The notes beneath the pieces are model-generated. The model was not told the origin of the DNA and ran no database searches. It worked only from the letters and a program-made list of their open reading frames with translations. A DNA stretch of 64,000 nt from an uncultured Opitutaceae bacterium (GTDB lineage Bacteria > Verrucomicrobiota > Verrucomicrobiia > Opitutales > Opitutaceae), in NCBI GenBank assembly GCA_937902925.1, contig CALFNN010000011.1:111512-175511 (forward strand). The letters run 5' to 3'. The translations under genes were made by a program, and so were the position numbers. This document shows, in pieces, positions 16,472 to 25,390 of the stretch; the stretch's first letter is position 1, and each line of letters begins with the position of its first letter.

Positions 16472-18042
16472 GGCTGTTTCTCCTCCGCGGCACCCGGCCA
16501 CCGCTCGATGGCCAACGGCCGCGAAAAAATCCGCTCTGCCTCGAACCGCACTTTCCGGAGGGTCGCTCCTTCCGCCCAGGCGGGCACCTCGAGCCACCGT
16601 TGCCCAGTCGCCATCGCCCGGGCGACCAGCGCGTCGAAGGTCCCGGGTTCAAGCAACTCCGCGCGGCTGTTCGCCTGGTCGATTAGGACATAAGCATCCT
16701 CCACTTCGCCCGGGCGTCCGCGCATCCGGCCCGTGTCGAGCCAGTATTCGCACATCGGCAGCGCGTCGCGTTCCTCGAGGACGAGAAACGTTTTTTCCTC
16801 GACGTGCTTAAACTCCACGATGCGCGTCAGGCTCGAACCGGCGTGCAGCGTCGCCCCCGGCTTGGCCGGCAGCTCGCCAAGCAGTCGGCCGCGCATCGAC
16901 CTCAACCACACGACGCCGCGAAACCCCACGGGCTTTTCCTGCGGGCGGGTATTCGAGGCCGGCGGCGCATCCCGGCTGACCGTCCATAGCGCCGCTCCGC
17001 CTTTCGGCGTCTCGCCGGCGATTGTCATCGCCGCGTGTTCGTCCGGCCGGATTGCGGGCTCTTTTTGGCGATAATAAACGGTGAACTCCCCTGGCTTTCC
17101 CGTCCGCTGCCACTCGCCCCGCACGCGCTGCAAATAGAGAAAAGAGTCTGTCGCGCTCCCCGTCGTCGTCACTCGCAACGCGAGCTTGGCCGCGACATCC
17201 GCATCGGTCGCTTCCACTCGCGTGACGGCCACTGTCACCGCCTCGTCGTTCGCGGAATTGGCCACGGGAATCCCGTCATCCCCCAAGCCTAGTCGCGTCA
17301 ACGGTCGCGACGTTCCCGTCCACGCCACCCCCATGCTCAGGACCAGGGCCAGCCCCACGCCGAGCAGCGCGGCAGTGCGGGTGCGCCGGCGAGTCAGGAA
17401 TTGGTGAACGAACAACCCCGCTGGCCAGAGCACGATGGTGCACACGATCCACTCGCGTTCCGATGCCTGCACCAGGGGCGCCGGCGGCGGCACTCCGAGA
17501 TACCGCTCGAATCCGAAAAGCGCCGCGAACACGATCACCACGAGCAACAGCGACCCGAACAGGAATTGCGCGAGATTTTCCGCCAGCGCCGCCGCACCCA
17601 GCGCCATTGTCACGATCAGCCCGTGCACGACTACGCACCACACCGCCGCAGCCGCCACCTCGCGGGCAGAGAATCCCGCAATCATCCAGACGGCAGACAA
17701 CATCAGCGCCGGCGCCGCGGCCAGGAGCAGCCCGGCGCTCAACAACTTTGCCCCGAGCAAACGCCCGCCGGAAATCGGCCGCGTCATCCACCAGGCCGTC
17801 GTGCCCGTCACGTGATCCTCGTGCACGAGCGCGGCGACCAGGACGCACCCGACGCAAACCTCCGCTGTCTGCATCAACCTCAGGATCGCACCCCAGAAAC
17901 TAAAGGTCGCTTCATCCGCCGCGGCGCTTCCCATCGCCAGCCAGGGCAACACGGCCCGCGCCACGACCAGGGCGCACCACAGTGCCACCGGGCCGGCCAT
18001 CCGCCGCACGTCCTTCCGGGCGATGTGCCAGATCAGTTTCAC
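16468..18042 (-). CDS. ABC-2 type permease 1 with long soluble region
   Basis: 524 aa from a GTG start that overlaps the ATPase stop as GTGA. The frame is open much further upstream, but that part runs opposite the ATPase frame and is a shadow. The start VKLIWHIARKDVRRMAG matches the start of permease 2 (MKLFLHIVWKDFLRMRG), which supports both start choices and shows the two are paralogues. Several membrane segments cover ~residues 15-240; the rest is soluble with no recognised fold. Confidence 0.8.
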   Translation of the reverse strand: MKLIWHIARKDVRRMAGPVALWCALVVARAVLPWLAMGSAAADEATFSFWGAILRLMQTAEVCVGCVLVAALVHEDHVTGTTAWWMTRPISGGRLLGAKLLSAGLLLAAAPALMLSAVWMIAGFSAREVAAAAVWCVVVHGLIVTMALGAAALAENLAQFLFGSLLLVVIVFAALFGFERYLGVPPPAPLVQASEREWIVCTIVLWPAGLFVHQFLTRRRTRTAALLGVGLALVLSMGVAWTGTSRPLTRLGLGDDGIPVANSANDEAVTVAVTRVEATDADVAAKLALRVTTTGSATDSFLYLQRVRGEWQRTGKPGEFTVYYRQKEPAIRPDEHAAMTIAGETPKGGAALWTVSRDAPPASNTRPQEKPVGFRGVVWLRSMRGRLLGELPAKPGATLHAGSSLTRIVEFKHVEEKTFLVLEERDALPMCEYWLDTGRMRGRPGEVEDAYVLIDQANSRAELLEPGTFDALVARAMATGQRWLEVPAWAEGATLRKVRFEAERIFSRPLAIERWPGAAEEKQP

Positions 18043-18953
18043 GCGGCCACGCCCTTCGCCTCCGCGCGGCCCGCCCGGGCCAGCGCCAGGAAGATTTCCC
18101 GCAACGACATCGGCTGCGCCACCACCGCCGCTTCCGGAAACCGTTCGCGACACGCCCGCTCGGTCGCCTCCCGTTCGTAGCGACTCTCGACAAACCGCAC
18201 GAGCCCTCCCGCCCGTTCCACTCCGAGCCACGTCTTGGGCCGGGCCTCGAGTTTCGCGTCGCCGTCCTGCAAGGTCACCTCGACCCGCCGGAATCGCGCC
18301 TGCAGCGCCTCCGTCGTTTCGTCGAGCTGCAGCCGCCCGCGGTCGAGCAACGCCACGCGGTCGCACAGCCGCTCGACTTCCTCGATGTCGTGCGACGAGA
18401 CCAAAACCGTCCAGTCGCCGCTCGCCGAGACCTCGAGCACCCCATGCACGAATTCCTCGCGCACCAGCGCATCGAGCCCGCTGAACGGCTCGTCGAGCAC
18501 CAGCAGCTTCGGCCGGTAGGCCAGCGAGGAAAGCAGCGCGGCCTTCATCAGCATCCCGCGCGAAAGGTGTTTCAGCTTCCGGTCCTCGGGCAGCGCGAAC
18601 TGCGCGAGCAGCGTCTTTTCCAATTCCCGGTCCCACGCCGGATAAAACGGCCGGCAGTAGTCGAGTAGTTGCCGCACGGTCATCCACAGCGGCAATTGCT
18701 GGTTTTCGGAAACGTAGCCGATCCGCGCCCGCTCGCGCTCGCCCAGTTGGAGCGAGTCGACCCCAAACACCCGCGACCAGCCGGCGGTCGGCCGGAGCAG
18801 GTTCATGAGCACCTTGATCGTGGTCGACTTCCCGGCGCCGTTCGGCCCGAGCAGCGCACACACGCTGCCCTCGGGCACCGCGAGCGTCAGGTCATGCACC
18901 GCCTCGGTGGGCCCGAACCGCCGCGTGAGATTATGGGTTTCGATGATGTTCAT
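18039..18953 (-). CDS. ABC transporter ATP-binding protein (YtrB-like)
   Basis: 304 aa from ATG 18953; an in-frame upstream ATG at 18995 would place the start inside the palindrome. Walker A is GPNGAGKST, the Q-loop region is GYVSENQQLPLW, Walker B is KLLVLDEPFSGLD, and the switch region is VLVSSHDIEE. The signature is LSRGM rather than LSGGQ, a variant seen in this group. It energises the two coupled permeases that follow. A perfect palindrome lies 34-58 bases before the start, and a GntR-family regulator gene lies upstream in the same direction, so repression at that site is the obvious model. Confidence 0.9.
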   Translation of the reverse strand: MNIIETHNLTRRFGPTEAVHDLTLAVPEGSVCALLGPNGAGKSTTIKVLMNLLRPTAGWSRVFGVDSLQLGERERARIGYVSENQQLPLWMTVRQLLDYCRPFYPAWDRELEKTLLAQFALPEDRKLKHLSRGMLMKAALLSSLAYRPKLLVLDEPFSGLDALVREEFVHGVLEVSASGDWTVLVSSHDIEEVERLCDRVALLDRGRLQLDETTEALQARFRRVEVTLQDGDAKLEARPKTWLGVERAGGLVRFVESRYEREATERACRERFPEAAVVAQPMSLREIFLALARAGRAEAKGVAA

Positions 18954-18986
18954 GGGAAAATCCGCCTGCCGCCGTGGTGTGGGCTG

Positions 18987-19011
18987 GGTTGTCAACTATT
19001 AGTTGACAACC
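18987..19011. promoter_or_regulatory. Perfect 25-bp palindrome, probable operator of the ABC operon
   Basis: Two perfect 12-base arms, GGTTGTCAACTA and TAGTTGACAACC, flank a single T. It is AT-richer than its surroundings and lies just upstream of the ATPase start. Its symmetry and place fit a dimeric GntR/YtrA-type repressor site. The candidate regulator is encoded at 19113-19496. Confidence 0.65.
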
Positions 19012-19038
19012 GATATTTCCGCCCTCTTGGCGCGGTGG

Positions 19039-19060
19039 GGCGTGGTCCTTGACCGACGCC
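19039..19060. repeat. Imperfect hairpin GGCGTGGTC-CTT-GACCGACGCC
   Basis: Intergenic stem-loop in the 160-base gap between the ATPase and the GntR gene. Its core GGTC-NTT-GACC is the same as that of the hairpin at 13784-13800. It may be a REP-like intergenic element or a weak attenuator. Confidence 0.35.
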
Positions 19061-19112
19061 AATCGCCGGAAACCTTCCGGGAGCGCGGCGGGGCGTCGTG
19101 GCACGGAGGGAT

Positions 19113-19496
19113 TCATTTGCCGCCGAGTTTCTTCCAGTGCGCCGCCACGCCGCGCTGCACTTCGTCCAGCGTCAGCCCGAGTTTCTTGGCCTCGACGATG
19201 AGCCGCTCCAGCTCGTCGCCCAGCAGGTCGGCCTTCTCCTGCCGCCCGCCGGCCTCGCGCTCGGCGACAATGCTCCCGACCGCCGGCGTCGTCACCAGCA
19301 CGCCTTCGGCCACCAGCGCAGCGATCACCCTGTGCGCGGTGTTGGGGTTCACCCTCAACTCCTGGCTGAGGACGCGCACCGAGGGAAACTTGTCGCCCGG
19401 CCGCAACTGGCCCGCGACCACGGCCTTCTTCACCGCGAACAAAATCTGCTCCGCCACGGGCAGGCCGGGTTTCAGCGCGAGGGAGAACGGCAGCAT
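19113..19496 (-). CDS. GntR-family transcriptional regulator, YtrA type
   Basis: 127 aa, the short form typical of the YtrA subfamily. The winged-helix domain covers residues ~1-75 (PVAEQILFAVKKAVVAGQL, then RPGDKFPSVRVLSQELRVNP and NTAHRVIAALVAEGVL). A short helical dimerisation tail with no ligand-binding domain follows. Members of this group usually control an adjacent ABC transporter operon, exactly as placed here. An inverted repeat abuts the start codon, suggesting autoregulation. Confidence 0.9.
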   Translation of the reverse strand: MLPFSLALKPGLPVAEQILFAVKKAVVAGQLRPGDKFPSVRVLSQELRVNPNTAHRVIAALVAEGVLVTTPAVGSIVAEREAGGRQEKADLLGDELERLIVEAKKLGLTLDEVQRGVAAHWKKLGGK

Positions 19497-19497
19497 T

Positions 19498-19531
19498 ACT
19501 GTCCTATCAACACTAGAACAGATAGGACGGT
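19498..19531. promoter_or_regulatory. Inverted repeat at the gntR start, possible autoregulatory operator
   Basis: Arms ACTGTCCTATC and GATAGGACGGT (10 of 11 complementary) are separated by 12 bases. On the minus strand a TTGACC that could be a -35 element overlaps the outer arm, and the inner arm ends one base before the ATG. A promoter here would give a very short or no leader, with the operator covering it. Confidence 0.45.
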
Positions 19532-19563
19532 CAAGAGCAAAAAATGCCGTGCCGCGGCGGCGC

Positions 19564-20091
19564 TCAGGGATTGTAGGACATGCTGAACCCGCCGGTGGTT
19601 GTCACGGTGAGCGGCTTGCCCTGGGCGAACACGATCACATGGTAGTCCTCGCCCTCGACCGGAATGATCTGCTTCACATATTTCGTCGCGCCGACCAGTT
19701 CGTCGAAGGTCGCCTGGGTCTTCCCGTTCTCGAGGTAGAATTGATCCGCGGCCGCGGCGAGCTGGCGCAGGTTGTTCAGGATGGCCCGTTTTTTTTCCTC
19801 CGTCGGCTCCACTCCGCCCGCCTGGACCTTGGCGGTCTTGAGCCGCACCCGGAACTGCCGGCCGCCCTTGGCCAGGACCACGGTTTCGGCCGCGTCTTCG
19901 TAGGCCGAGACCACAAAGCCGTTGAATTCCTGCCCGATCTTCACCCAGCGCTTCTGGCCGGTCGACGGGTCGGCCAACGACACCGTGGTTTCCTTGCCGT
20001 TGGCGAGCACCGCCAGAAACTCGATCGCCGGTTCGGCGCCGAGCGCCGCCGATGCCAGGCCCAGCAGGAAAAAATACCGGCACGCTTTCAT
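19564..20091 (-). CDS. Secreted protein with pseudopilin-like segment, unknown function
   Basis: 175 aa from the ATG at 20091, chosen because a clear signal peptide follows (MKACRYFFLLGLASAALGAE); the upstream in-frame ATG at 20151 adds an Arg-rich stretch. The mature protein has a beta-rich part (WVKIGQEFNGFVVSAYEDAA) and a C-terminal part AILNNLRQLAAAADQFYLEN resembling the helix of type II pseudopilin-like proteins common in Verrucomicrobia. No catalytic motif is visible. It is divergent from pyrR across about 140 bases. Confidence 0.6.
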   Translation of the reverse strand: MKACRYFFLLGLASAALGAEPAIEFLAVLANGKETTVSLADPSTGQKRWVKIGQEFNGFVVSAYEDAAETVVLAKGGRQFRVRLKTAKVQAGGVEPTEEKKRAILNNLRQLAAAADQFYLENGKTQATFDELVGATKYVKQIIPVEGEDYHVIVFAQGKPLTVTTTGGFSMSYNP

Positions 20092-20231
20092 GGGATCGCG
20101 GGCGTCACGGCCCCGGTTCCTCGCAGCAAACCAGCCGGCTGTCCATCTCAAGTCGCCCTCCCCCGCCCGTTTTTCTTAGGCGGTGAAAAAAAACTTCCCT
20201 CGCCACCACGCAGCCGTCACAAACGAGGCAC

Positions 20232-20777
20232 GTGGGCACGCCCAAGACCATCGCCTCGGAGGAGGTTCACGCTGCGATCGAGCGGCTGGCCACGGGCATT
20301 TCCACCCGTCATCCGGACCGGAAGGACCTGCTGCTCCTCGGGATCGCCAACGGCGGCATCGAGCTCGCCTGCCGCCTCGCCCGCCGCCTCGACGCCAGGG
20401 CCGGCACGCTCGATATTTCGTTTCATCGCGACGACATTGGCCGCCACCCCATCCCGAAGGAGTTTGTCGCCTCCCACATCCCGGCCGATGTCCACGGCGC
20501 CATGGTCGTTCTCGTGGACGACGTCCTCTTCTCGGGCCGGACCGTCAAGGCCGCGCTCGACGAACTTTTCGACCACGGGCGTCCGGCCAAGGTGGAACTC
20601 GCCGTTCTCGCCGACCGCGGCGGTCGCCTGCTTCCCGTCGCCGCCGACTATTGCGGTCTGCAACTGGCCGCCAGCCCCGTCGAGAAGGTCGTCGTCCGCC
20701 TCGACACCACCAATCCCAAACGCGACACGATTCGCATCGAGCCCGCTCCCGCACTCGGCCTGAAACCGGCGGTCTGA
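20232..20777 (+). CDS. pyrR: PyrR-type uracil phosphoribosyltransferase / pyr regulator
   Basis: 181 aa from GTG, with GAGG six bases upstream. The type I phosphoribosyltransferase fold is shown by the PRPP loop VVLVDDVLFSGRTVKA (~residues 92-107) and by DISFHRDDIGRHP, the flexible loop region of PyrR. PyrR converts uracil and PRPP to UMP and in many bacteria attenuates the pyr operon by binding mRNA. It is the first gene of a pyrR-pyrB-pyrC set with 13 and 7 bases between genes. I could not define an antiterminator/terminator pair in the 140-base leader, so an RNA-binding role here is unproven. Confidence 0.9.
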   Translation: MGTPKTIASEEVHAAIERLATGISTRHPDRKDLLLLGIANGGIELACRLARRLDARAGTLDISFHRDDIGRHPIPKEFVASHIPADVHGAMVVLVDDVLFSGRTVKAALDELFDHGRPAKVELAVLADRGGRLLPVAADYCGLQLAASPVEKVVVRLDTTNPKRDTIRIEPAPALGLKPAV

Positions 20778-20790
20778 GACCTCCATCCTG

Positions 20791-21735
20791 ATGCCCTGGC
20801 ACCGCAAGCACCTGATCACCCTCGAGGAACTCTCGCTGATCGAGATCGAACAGATCCACGCGACGGCCACTGCGTTCAAGCGCACCATGACGCGCAGCGT
20901 GAAAAAAGTCCCGGCCCTCCGCGGCAAGACCATCGTCAACCTCTTCCTCGAGCCCAGCACCCGCACGCGAATGGCGTTCGACATGGCGGCGAAACGCCTC
21001 AGCGCCGACGTCATTTCCCTCGACGGTTCCAGCAGCAGCACGACGAAGGGCGAGACTCTCCGCGACACGGCCGAGAACGTCCAGGCCCTCCAGGCCGACA
21101 TGATCGTCATCCGCCATTCGGCCGCGGGTTCGCCGCGCTATCTCTCCCGCATCCTCGACATCCCCGTCATCAACGCCGGCGACGGCGCGCACGAGCACCC
21201 GACGCAGGGTCTTCTCGACACGTTCACGATGAAGGAGCACCTCGGGGCGCTGCGCGGCCGCAAGGTGGTCATCCTCGGTGACATCCTTTTCAGCCGCGTC
21301 GCCCGCTCGAACATCCACGCCCTCGTCAAAATGGGCGCCGCCGTCACGCTGGTCGGCCCCTCGACCCTGGTGCCCGAATCGTTCACCGCGCTGGGCGTGA
21401 GCGTCTCGCACGACCTGAAGACCGCGCTCGCGGATGCCGAGGTCGTGATGCTCCTTCGCATCCAGCACGAGCGCCAGGCGAGCAGTCACTTCCCGTCCCT
21501 CGGCGAATACACCAGCATGTTCGGCCTGAACAAGACCCGCGCCTCGTGGCTCAATCCCAAGGCGATCATCATGCACCCCGGCCCCATCAACCGCGGCGTC
21601 GAGATCGACAGCGAACTCGCCGACGGCGATCGCAGCGTGATCCTCGAGCAGGTGACCAACGGCATCGCCGTGCGCATGGCCGTGCTCTACCTCTGCGCCG
21701 GCGGCCAGCCGGAAAACGTGATGCCAACCGCCTGA
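20791..21735 (+). CDS. pyrB: Aspartate carbamoyltransferase catalytic subunit
   Basis: 314 aa, the normal length. Carbamoyl-phosphate binding motif FLEPSTRTRMAF (~residues 52-63), the loop SSSSTTKGETLRDTAENV, HPTQGLLDTF (~131-140), and aspartate-site residues in LRIQHERQ and MHPGPINRGVEI. It catalyses the first committed step of pyrimidine synthesis, carbamoyl phosphate plus aspartate to carbamoyl aspartate. Downstream pyrC encodes a full-length dihydroorotase with intact metal ligands. No pyrI regulatory subunit is present in the window. Confidence 0.96.
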   Translation: MPWHRKHLITLEELSLIEIEQIHATATAFKRTMTRSVKKVPALRGKTIVNLFLEPSTRTRMAFDMAAKRLSADVISLDGSSSSTTKGETLRDTAENVQALQADMIVIRHSAAGSPRYLSRILDIPVINAGDGAHEHPTQGLLDTFTMKEHLGALRGRKVVILGDILFSRVARSNIHALVKMGAAVTLVGPSTLVPESFTALGVSVSHDLKTALADAEVVMLLRIQHERQASSHFPSLGEYTSMFGLNKTRASWLNPKAIIMHPGPINRGVEIDSELADGDRSVILEQVTNGIAVRMAVLYLCAGGQPENVMPTA

Positions 21736-21742
21736 CTTCGCC

Positions 21743-23038
21743 ATGCCCGCCCTCTGGATTCGTCACGCCCGCATCGTCGACCCCGCCGCCAAGCGCGACG
21801 CCGTCGGAGACCTCTTCGTGGTCGACGGCAAGATCGCACCGTCGCTTTCCGCCGCCGCGAAAAAACGGGCCAGACCGCTCGACGCCCGCGGGCTCGTCGC
21901 CTGCCCCGGCCTCGTCGACATCCACGTGCACTTCCGCGAGCCCGGCCAGACGCACAAGGAAACGATCGCCACGGGCTCGCACTGCGCCGCGGCCGGCGGC
22001 TTCACGACGGTCGTGTGCATGCCGAACACCTCGCCGCCCGCCGACACCGCCGGCACCATCCAGTTCATCGAGGATGCCGTGGAGCGCGGCGCCGTCGTGC
22101 GCGTGCTGCCCACCGGCTGCATCACCGTCGGGATGAAGGGCCAGACGCTCGCACCCATCGGCTCGCTCAAGCGCGCCGGGGTCGTCGCGATCACCGACGA
22201 TGGTGACTGCGTGCAGAGCAACGAGCTCATGCGCCGTGCCTGCGAATACGCGAAGATGTTCGACCTGCCGATCATGGATCACTGCCAGGATGCCTCCATG
22301 ACGCAGGGCGCCGTGATGAACGAGGGCGCCGTCTCCACCCGCCTCGGCCTGCGCGGCTGGCCGAACGCCGCCGAGGACCTGATCGTCGCGCGCAACGTCA
22401 TCCTCTCGGAATACACCGGTGCGCACATTCACCTGCAGCACATTTCCTCCGCGTTCTCCGTCGACGTGATCCGCCGCGCGAAATCCCGCGGCGCCCGCAT
22501 CACTGCCGAGGCCACTCCGCATCACCTCGCGCTCACCGACGCCGCCCTCGGGACCTACGACACCAATTTCAAGATGAACCCGCCGCTGCGCACCGAGGCC
22601 GACCGCCGCGCCCTCATCGCCGGTTTGCGGGACGGCACGCTCGATTGCGTCAGCACCGACCACGCGCCGCACACCGATTACGAGAAAGACAAGGAGTTCG
22701 ACTACGCGCCCAACGGCATCCTCGGCCTCGAAACGTCCCTGGCTGTCACTCTCGACGTGCTGATGCGACAGAACAAATTCAAGCTCACGCGCGTCATCGA
22801 CCTGATGACGCATCAGCCCGCCCGCATCCTCGGCCTGCCCGCCGGCACCCTCGCCACGGGCGCCGCCGCGGACATCTGTCTTTTCGCCCCCGAAGAGCGC
22901 TGGCGTTACGAGGCGAACGCCGGATTCAGCAAATCGCGCAACTCGCCGTGGCACGGGCAGACTCTCACGGGCCGGGTGAAGACGACCATCGTGGGCGGTC
23001 GCGTCGTTTTTCACGACGGCAGGGTCGTCGCCCGCTAG
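21743..23038 (+). CDS. pyrC: Dihydroorotase
   Basis: 431 aa. The amidohydrolase metal site DIHVHFREPGQTHKE has Asp59, His61 and His63; later ligands lie in DHCQDASM and HLQHISS, and the catalytic Asp306 is in STDHAPHTDYEK. It cyclises carbamoyl aspartate to dihydroorotate. The presence of all ligands argues for an active enzyme rather than the inactive PyrC-like partner found in some bacteria. It is the last gene of the pyr set, and the following CPBP gene begins 58 bases later. Confidence 0.96.
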   Translation: MPALWIRHARIVDPAAKRDAVGDLFVVDGKIAPSLSAAAKKRARPLDARGLVACPGLVDIHVHFREPGQTHKETIATGSHCAAAGGFTTVVCMPNTSPPADTAGTIQFIEDAVERGAVVRVLPTGCITVGMKGQTLAPIGSLKRAGVVAITDDGDCVQSNELMRRACEYAKMFDLPIMDHCQDASMTQGAVMNEGAVSTRLGLRGWPNAAEDLIVARNVILSEYTGAHIHLQHISSAFSVDVIRRAKSRGARITAEATPHHLALTDAALGTYDTNFKMNPPLRTEADRRALIAGLRDGTLDCVSTDHAPHTDYEKDKEFDYAPNGILGLETSLAVTLDVLMRQNKFKLTRVIDLMTHQPARILGLPAGTLATGAAADICLFAPEERWRYEANAGFSKSRNSPWHGQTLTGRVKTTIVGGRVVFHDGRVVAR

Positions 23039-23096
23039 GCGCCCGGCCGGCCTCCTCCCTTGCGCCGTCGGCGTTCTTTCCCCGCAATCGTCGTCG

Positions 23097-23912
23097 ATGC
23101 CCGAGCATGTCACCGCCCCCGTCGTCGGCCTGGAACTGACGATCCTCCTTCTTGGCGTCGGGCTGTGGTGGCGGCTCGCCCTTAGTCCGCATGCGCGGGC
23201 GAACCGCCACCCCGCGGTCCTCGTCCCATGGGACGCGGCGATGAGCGAGTTTTTGCTCTTCCTGTGGATGATCTTCTGCGGGGCGATCGTCGGGGAGTTT
23301 CTGGCCAGCAGCCTCTTTTCGCTGGTCCGGCTCGACGAAGCCGGGAAAATCATCCTGGGCACCGCGCTCTTCGACCTCGGCATGCTGGCCGGCATCGCCT
23401 TTTTTCGTTCCCGCTACGCCCGCGCGACGCCGGCTCCCGCCGCGGCGCAGAGCGGAAACGTTTTCCTCTCGGGCACCGCCACGATGCTGGCCGCGATGCC
23501 ACTCGTCTACGCCGTCGGCGCCGCCTGGCAATACGCGCTTCAACTCTGCGGCCTGCCGGTCGAGGCGCAGGATATCGTCGCCCGCTTCGCCCAGGCCAAG
23601 TCGCCCGGGTTCCTCCTGGTGATGACGGTCGTCGCCACCGTGCTGGCGCCGATCGCGGAGGAGCTGATTTTTCGCGCCGGCATTTTCCGCTATCTGCGGA
23701 CCCGGTTGCCGCGCTGGGCCGCGCTGCTCGTGCCGGCCTGCCTGTTCGCCGCGCTGCACCAGAGCCTCGCCAACTTCGCCCAGCTCGCGGCGCTCGGCAT
23801 CGTCTTTTCGCTGGCCTATGAGCGCACCGGCCGCATCGGCACCTCGATCGTTGCCCACGGGCTTTTCAACCTTCACTCGATCGTCCTGATCCTGCTCGGC
23901 GTGACGGCGTGA
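23097..23912 (+). CDS. CPBP (Abi/Rce1-like) intramembrane metalloprotease
   Basis: 271 aa with about seven hydrophobic segments. Motif 1 IAEELIFRAGIFRYL (EExxxR, ~residues 185-199), motif 2 LFAALHQS (~219-226) and motif 3 IVAHGLFNLHS (~255-265) supply the glutamates and histidines expected for Rce1-like proteases. Substrates of bacterial members are mostly unknown; some mature or confer immunity to bacteriocins, others act in envelope processing. Nothing nearby suggests a peptide system. Confidence 0.85.
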   Translation: MPEHVTAPVVGLELTILLLGVGLWWRLALSPHARANRHPAVLVPWDAAMSEFLLFLWMIFCGAIVGEFLASSLFSLVRLDEAGKIILGTALFDLGMLAGIAFFRSRYARATPAPAAAQSGNVFLSGTATMLAAMPLVYAVGAAWQYALQLCGLPVEAQDIVARFAQAKSPGFLLVMTVVATVLAPIAEELIFRAGIFRYLRTRLPRWAALLVPACLFAALHQSLANFAQLAALGIVFSLAYERTGRIGTSIVAHGLFNLHSIVLILLGVTA

Positions 23913-23915
23913 CCG

Positions 23916-23937
23916 CGCCTCGTCGCGGGGCGAGGCG
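23916..23937 (+). terminator. Possible terminator hairpin after the CPBP gene
   Basis: Perfect 7-bp stem CGCCTCG / CGAGGCG with an 8-base loop, just after the stop. The T-rich tail is weak (GTTGTTTTC about 13 bases later), so termination is uncertain. Confidence 0.3.
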
Positions 23938-23982
23938 GCTGCTGCGGGGTTGTTTTCAACCGCGGCATCTGCGTAATCCAGA

Positions 23983-24927
23983 GTGAACCATCCGTCCGTG
24001 CATCCCTTCACCAAACGCTTCCACGAATCCGTCTCCGCCCTCGGCGAGGAAAAACTGCTCGCGGCGATTCGGCACTGGCTCGGCACCGTCTCGCCACGGG
24101 CGCCGTTTGGCATCGGCGACGATTGCGCGGTGCTGCCGGCGGCCCGCGGCCGCCAACTCCTGACGGTCGATCCGGTCATCTATCCCCGCCATTTCAATGA
24201 CTCCGTCCCGCCGCGCGCCGTCGGCGCCAAACTGCTGAAGCGAAACCTCAGCGACCTCGCGGCCATGGGTGGACGCCCCACCGCCGCCGTGGTCGCACTC
24301 ACGCTCGACGCGCGCGTCAGCCGGAAATGGCTCGAGCAATTCTACCGCGGGCTCGCCGCCTCGGCACGACGCTATGGCGTGGCGATCGTCGGCGGCGATG
24401 TCGCCGAGGCCGACGGGGTCGTCGCCGCCAGCCTCACCCTTCTGGGCAAAGCGCAAGGCCGGCGCATCCTGACCCGGACGGGCGCGCGCGTCGGCGACTG
24501 GATCTATGTCACGGGCGTCCTCGGCGGCAGCCTGCGCAGCGGACATCACCATGACTTTGCACCCCGCCTCGCGGAAGGCGCCTGGCTGGCCGGGCGTCCC
24601 GAAGTTCGCGCGATGATGGATGTCAGCGACGGACTCGCGAAGGATCTTCACGCACTCACTCCCCGCGGCGCCGAGCCTGCGCTCGCCGCCACCGACATTC
24701 CGCGCCGCGCGCGGGCTACCGTGGCCAACGCCCTCGCTGACGGCGAGGACTACGAACTGGTCTTCGCGCTCGCCGCCCCGGCCGATCGCGTTGCGTTCGC
24801 CCGGGCGTGGCGCCGCACGTTTCCCCGCCTCCGTCTGTCGTGCATCGGGCGGTTTGTCCGCGCCGACCGGTTGCCGGGCGGCGCGCTCCGGCTCAAGGAC
24901 TATCGTGGTTACGAACATCTACGATAG
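23983..24927 (+). CDS. thiL: Thiamine-monophosphate kinase
   Basis: 314 aa from GTG. The AIRS/PurM-like kinase fold shows [11 protein letters not shown] (~residues 44-54), [21 protein letters not shown] (metal- and ATP-binding, in two overlapping pieces), [11 protein letters not shown] and [12 protein letters not shown]. It phosphorylates thiamine monophosphate to thiamine pyrophosphate, the last step of cofactor synthesis. Its 3' end overlaps tsaE by 23 bases. No other thiamine gene or TPP riboswitch was seen here. Confidence 0.94.
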   Translation: MNHPSVHPFTKRFHESVSALGEEKLLAAIRHWLGTVSPRAPFGIGDDCAVLPAARGRQLLTVDPVIYPRHFNDSVPPRAVGAKLLKRNLSDLAAMGGRPTAAVVALTLDARVSRKWLEQFYRGLAASARRYGVAIVGGDVAEADGVVAASLTLLGKAQGRRILTRTGARVGDWIYVTGVLGGSLRSGHHHDFAPRLAEGAWLAGRPEVRAMMDVSDGLAKDLHALTPRGAEPALAATDIPRRARATVANALADGEDYELVFALAAPADRVAFARAWRRTFPRLRLSCIGRFVRADRLPGGALRLKDYRGYEHLR

Positions 24928-25351
24928 ACTCCGCGCCGGCGTGATCACGGCGTCGGCGGCGGAAACCCAGGTGCTCGCCGCGGAGTTTGCCGGGGCACTC
25001 CCCGTCGACACGACGCTCGCGTTGCATGGCGACCTGGGCGTCGGCAAAACCACCTTTGTGCAGGGGCTGGCGCGCGGCTTCGGCGTCGCCGACGCGGTCA
25101 CGAGCCCGACGTTCACGATCTTCACCCTGCATCGGGGAACGCGGACTCTGGTCCACCTCGACGCCTACCGCTTGAACGACGCCGCTCAACTCGACCCGCT
25201 GATGCTCGAAGATTTTCTCACCCCGCCCTATTGCCTGGCCGTCGAGTGGCCCGACAATATCGCCGCGTGGCTCCCGCGCGGGACACTGCACCTCGAACTG
25301 GGCATCGCCCACGACGCGCGCCACACCGTCAAACTGCGCGGCGACGCGTAA
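24905..25351 (+). CDS. tsaE: TsaE, tRNA t6A biosynthesis ATPase
   Basis: 148 aa from a GTG inside the 3' end of thiL. Walker [16 protein letters not shown] (~residues 40-54), then the family block VTSPTFTIF and the Walker B-like HLDAYRL, ending near the C-terminus with VEWPDNI. TsaE works with TsaB and TsaD to make N6-threonylcarbamoyladenosine at tRNA position 37. The open frame extends to 24620, but that part is thiL read in another frame. Confidence 0.92.
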   Translation: MVTNIYDRLRAGVITASAAETQVLAAEFAGALPVDTTLALHGDLGVGKTTFVQGLARGFGVADAVTSPTFTIFTLHRGTRTLVHLDAYRLNDAAQLDPLMLEDFLTPPYCLAVEWPDNIAAWLPRGTLHLELGIAHDARHTVKLRGDA

Positions 25352-25390
25352 CGCGGCGAACCGGACAGCGGTCCCGTGCGGATCGAACGT

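Noticed and set aside
20092..20231. PyrR attenuator or riboswitch upstream of pyrR
   Set aside because: No convincing mutually exclusive hairpins or terminator T-run could be defined in this leader.
21587..23395. 602-codon minus-strand frame opposite pyrC
   Set aside because: pyrC is complete with all metal ligands; the antisense product is low-complexity.
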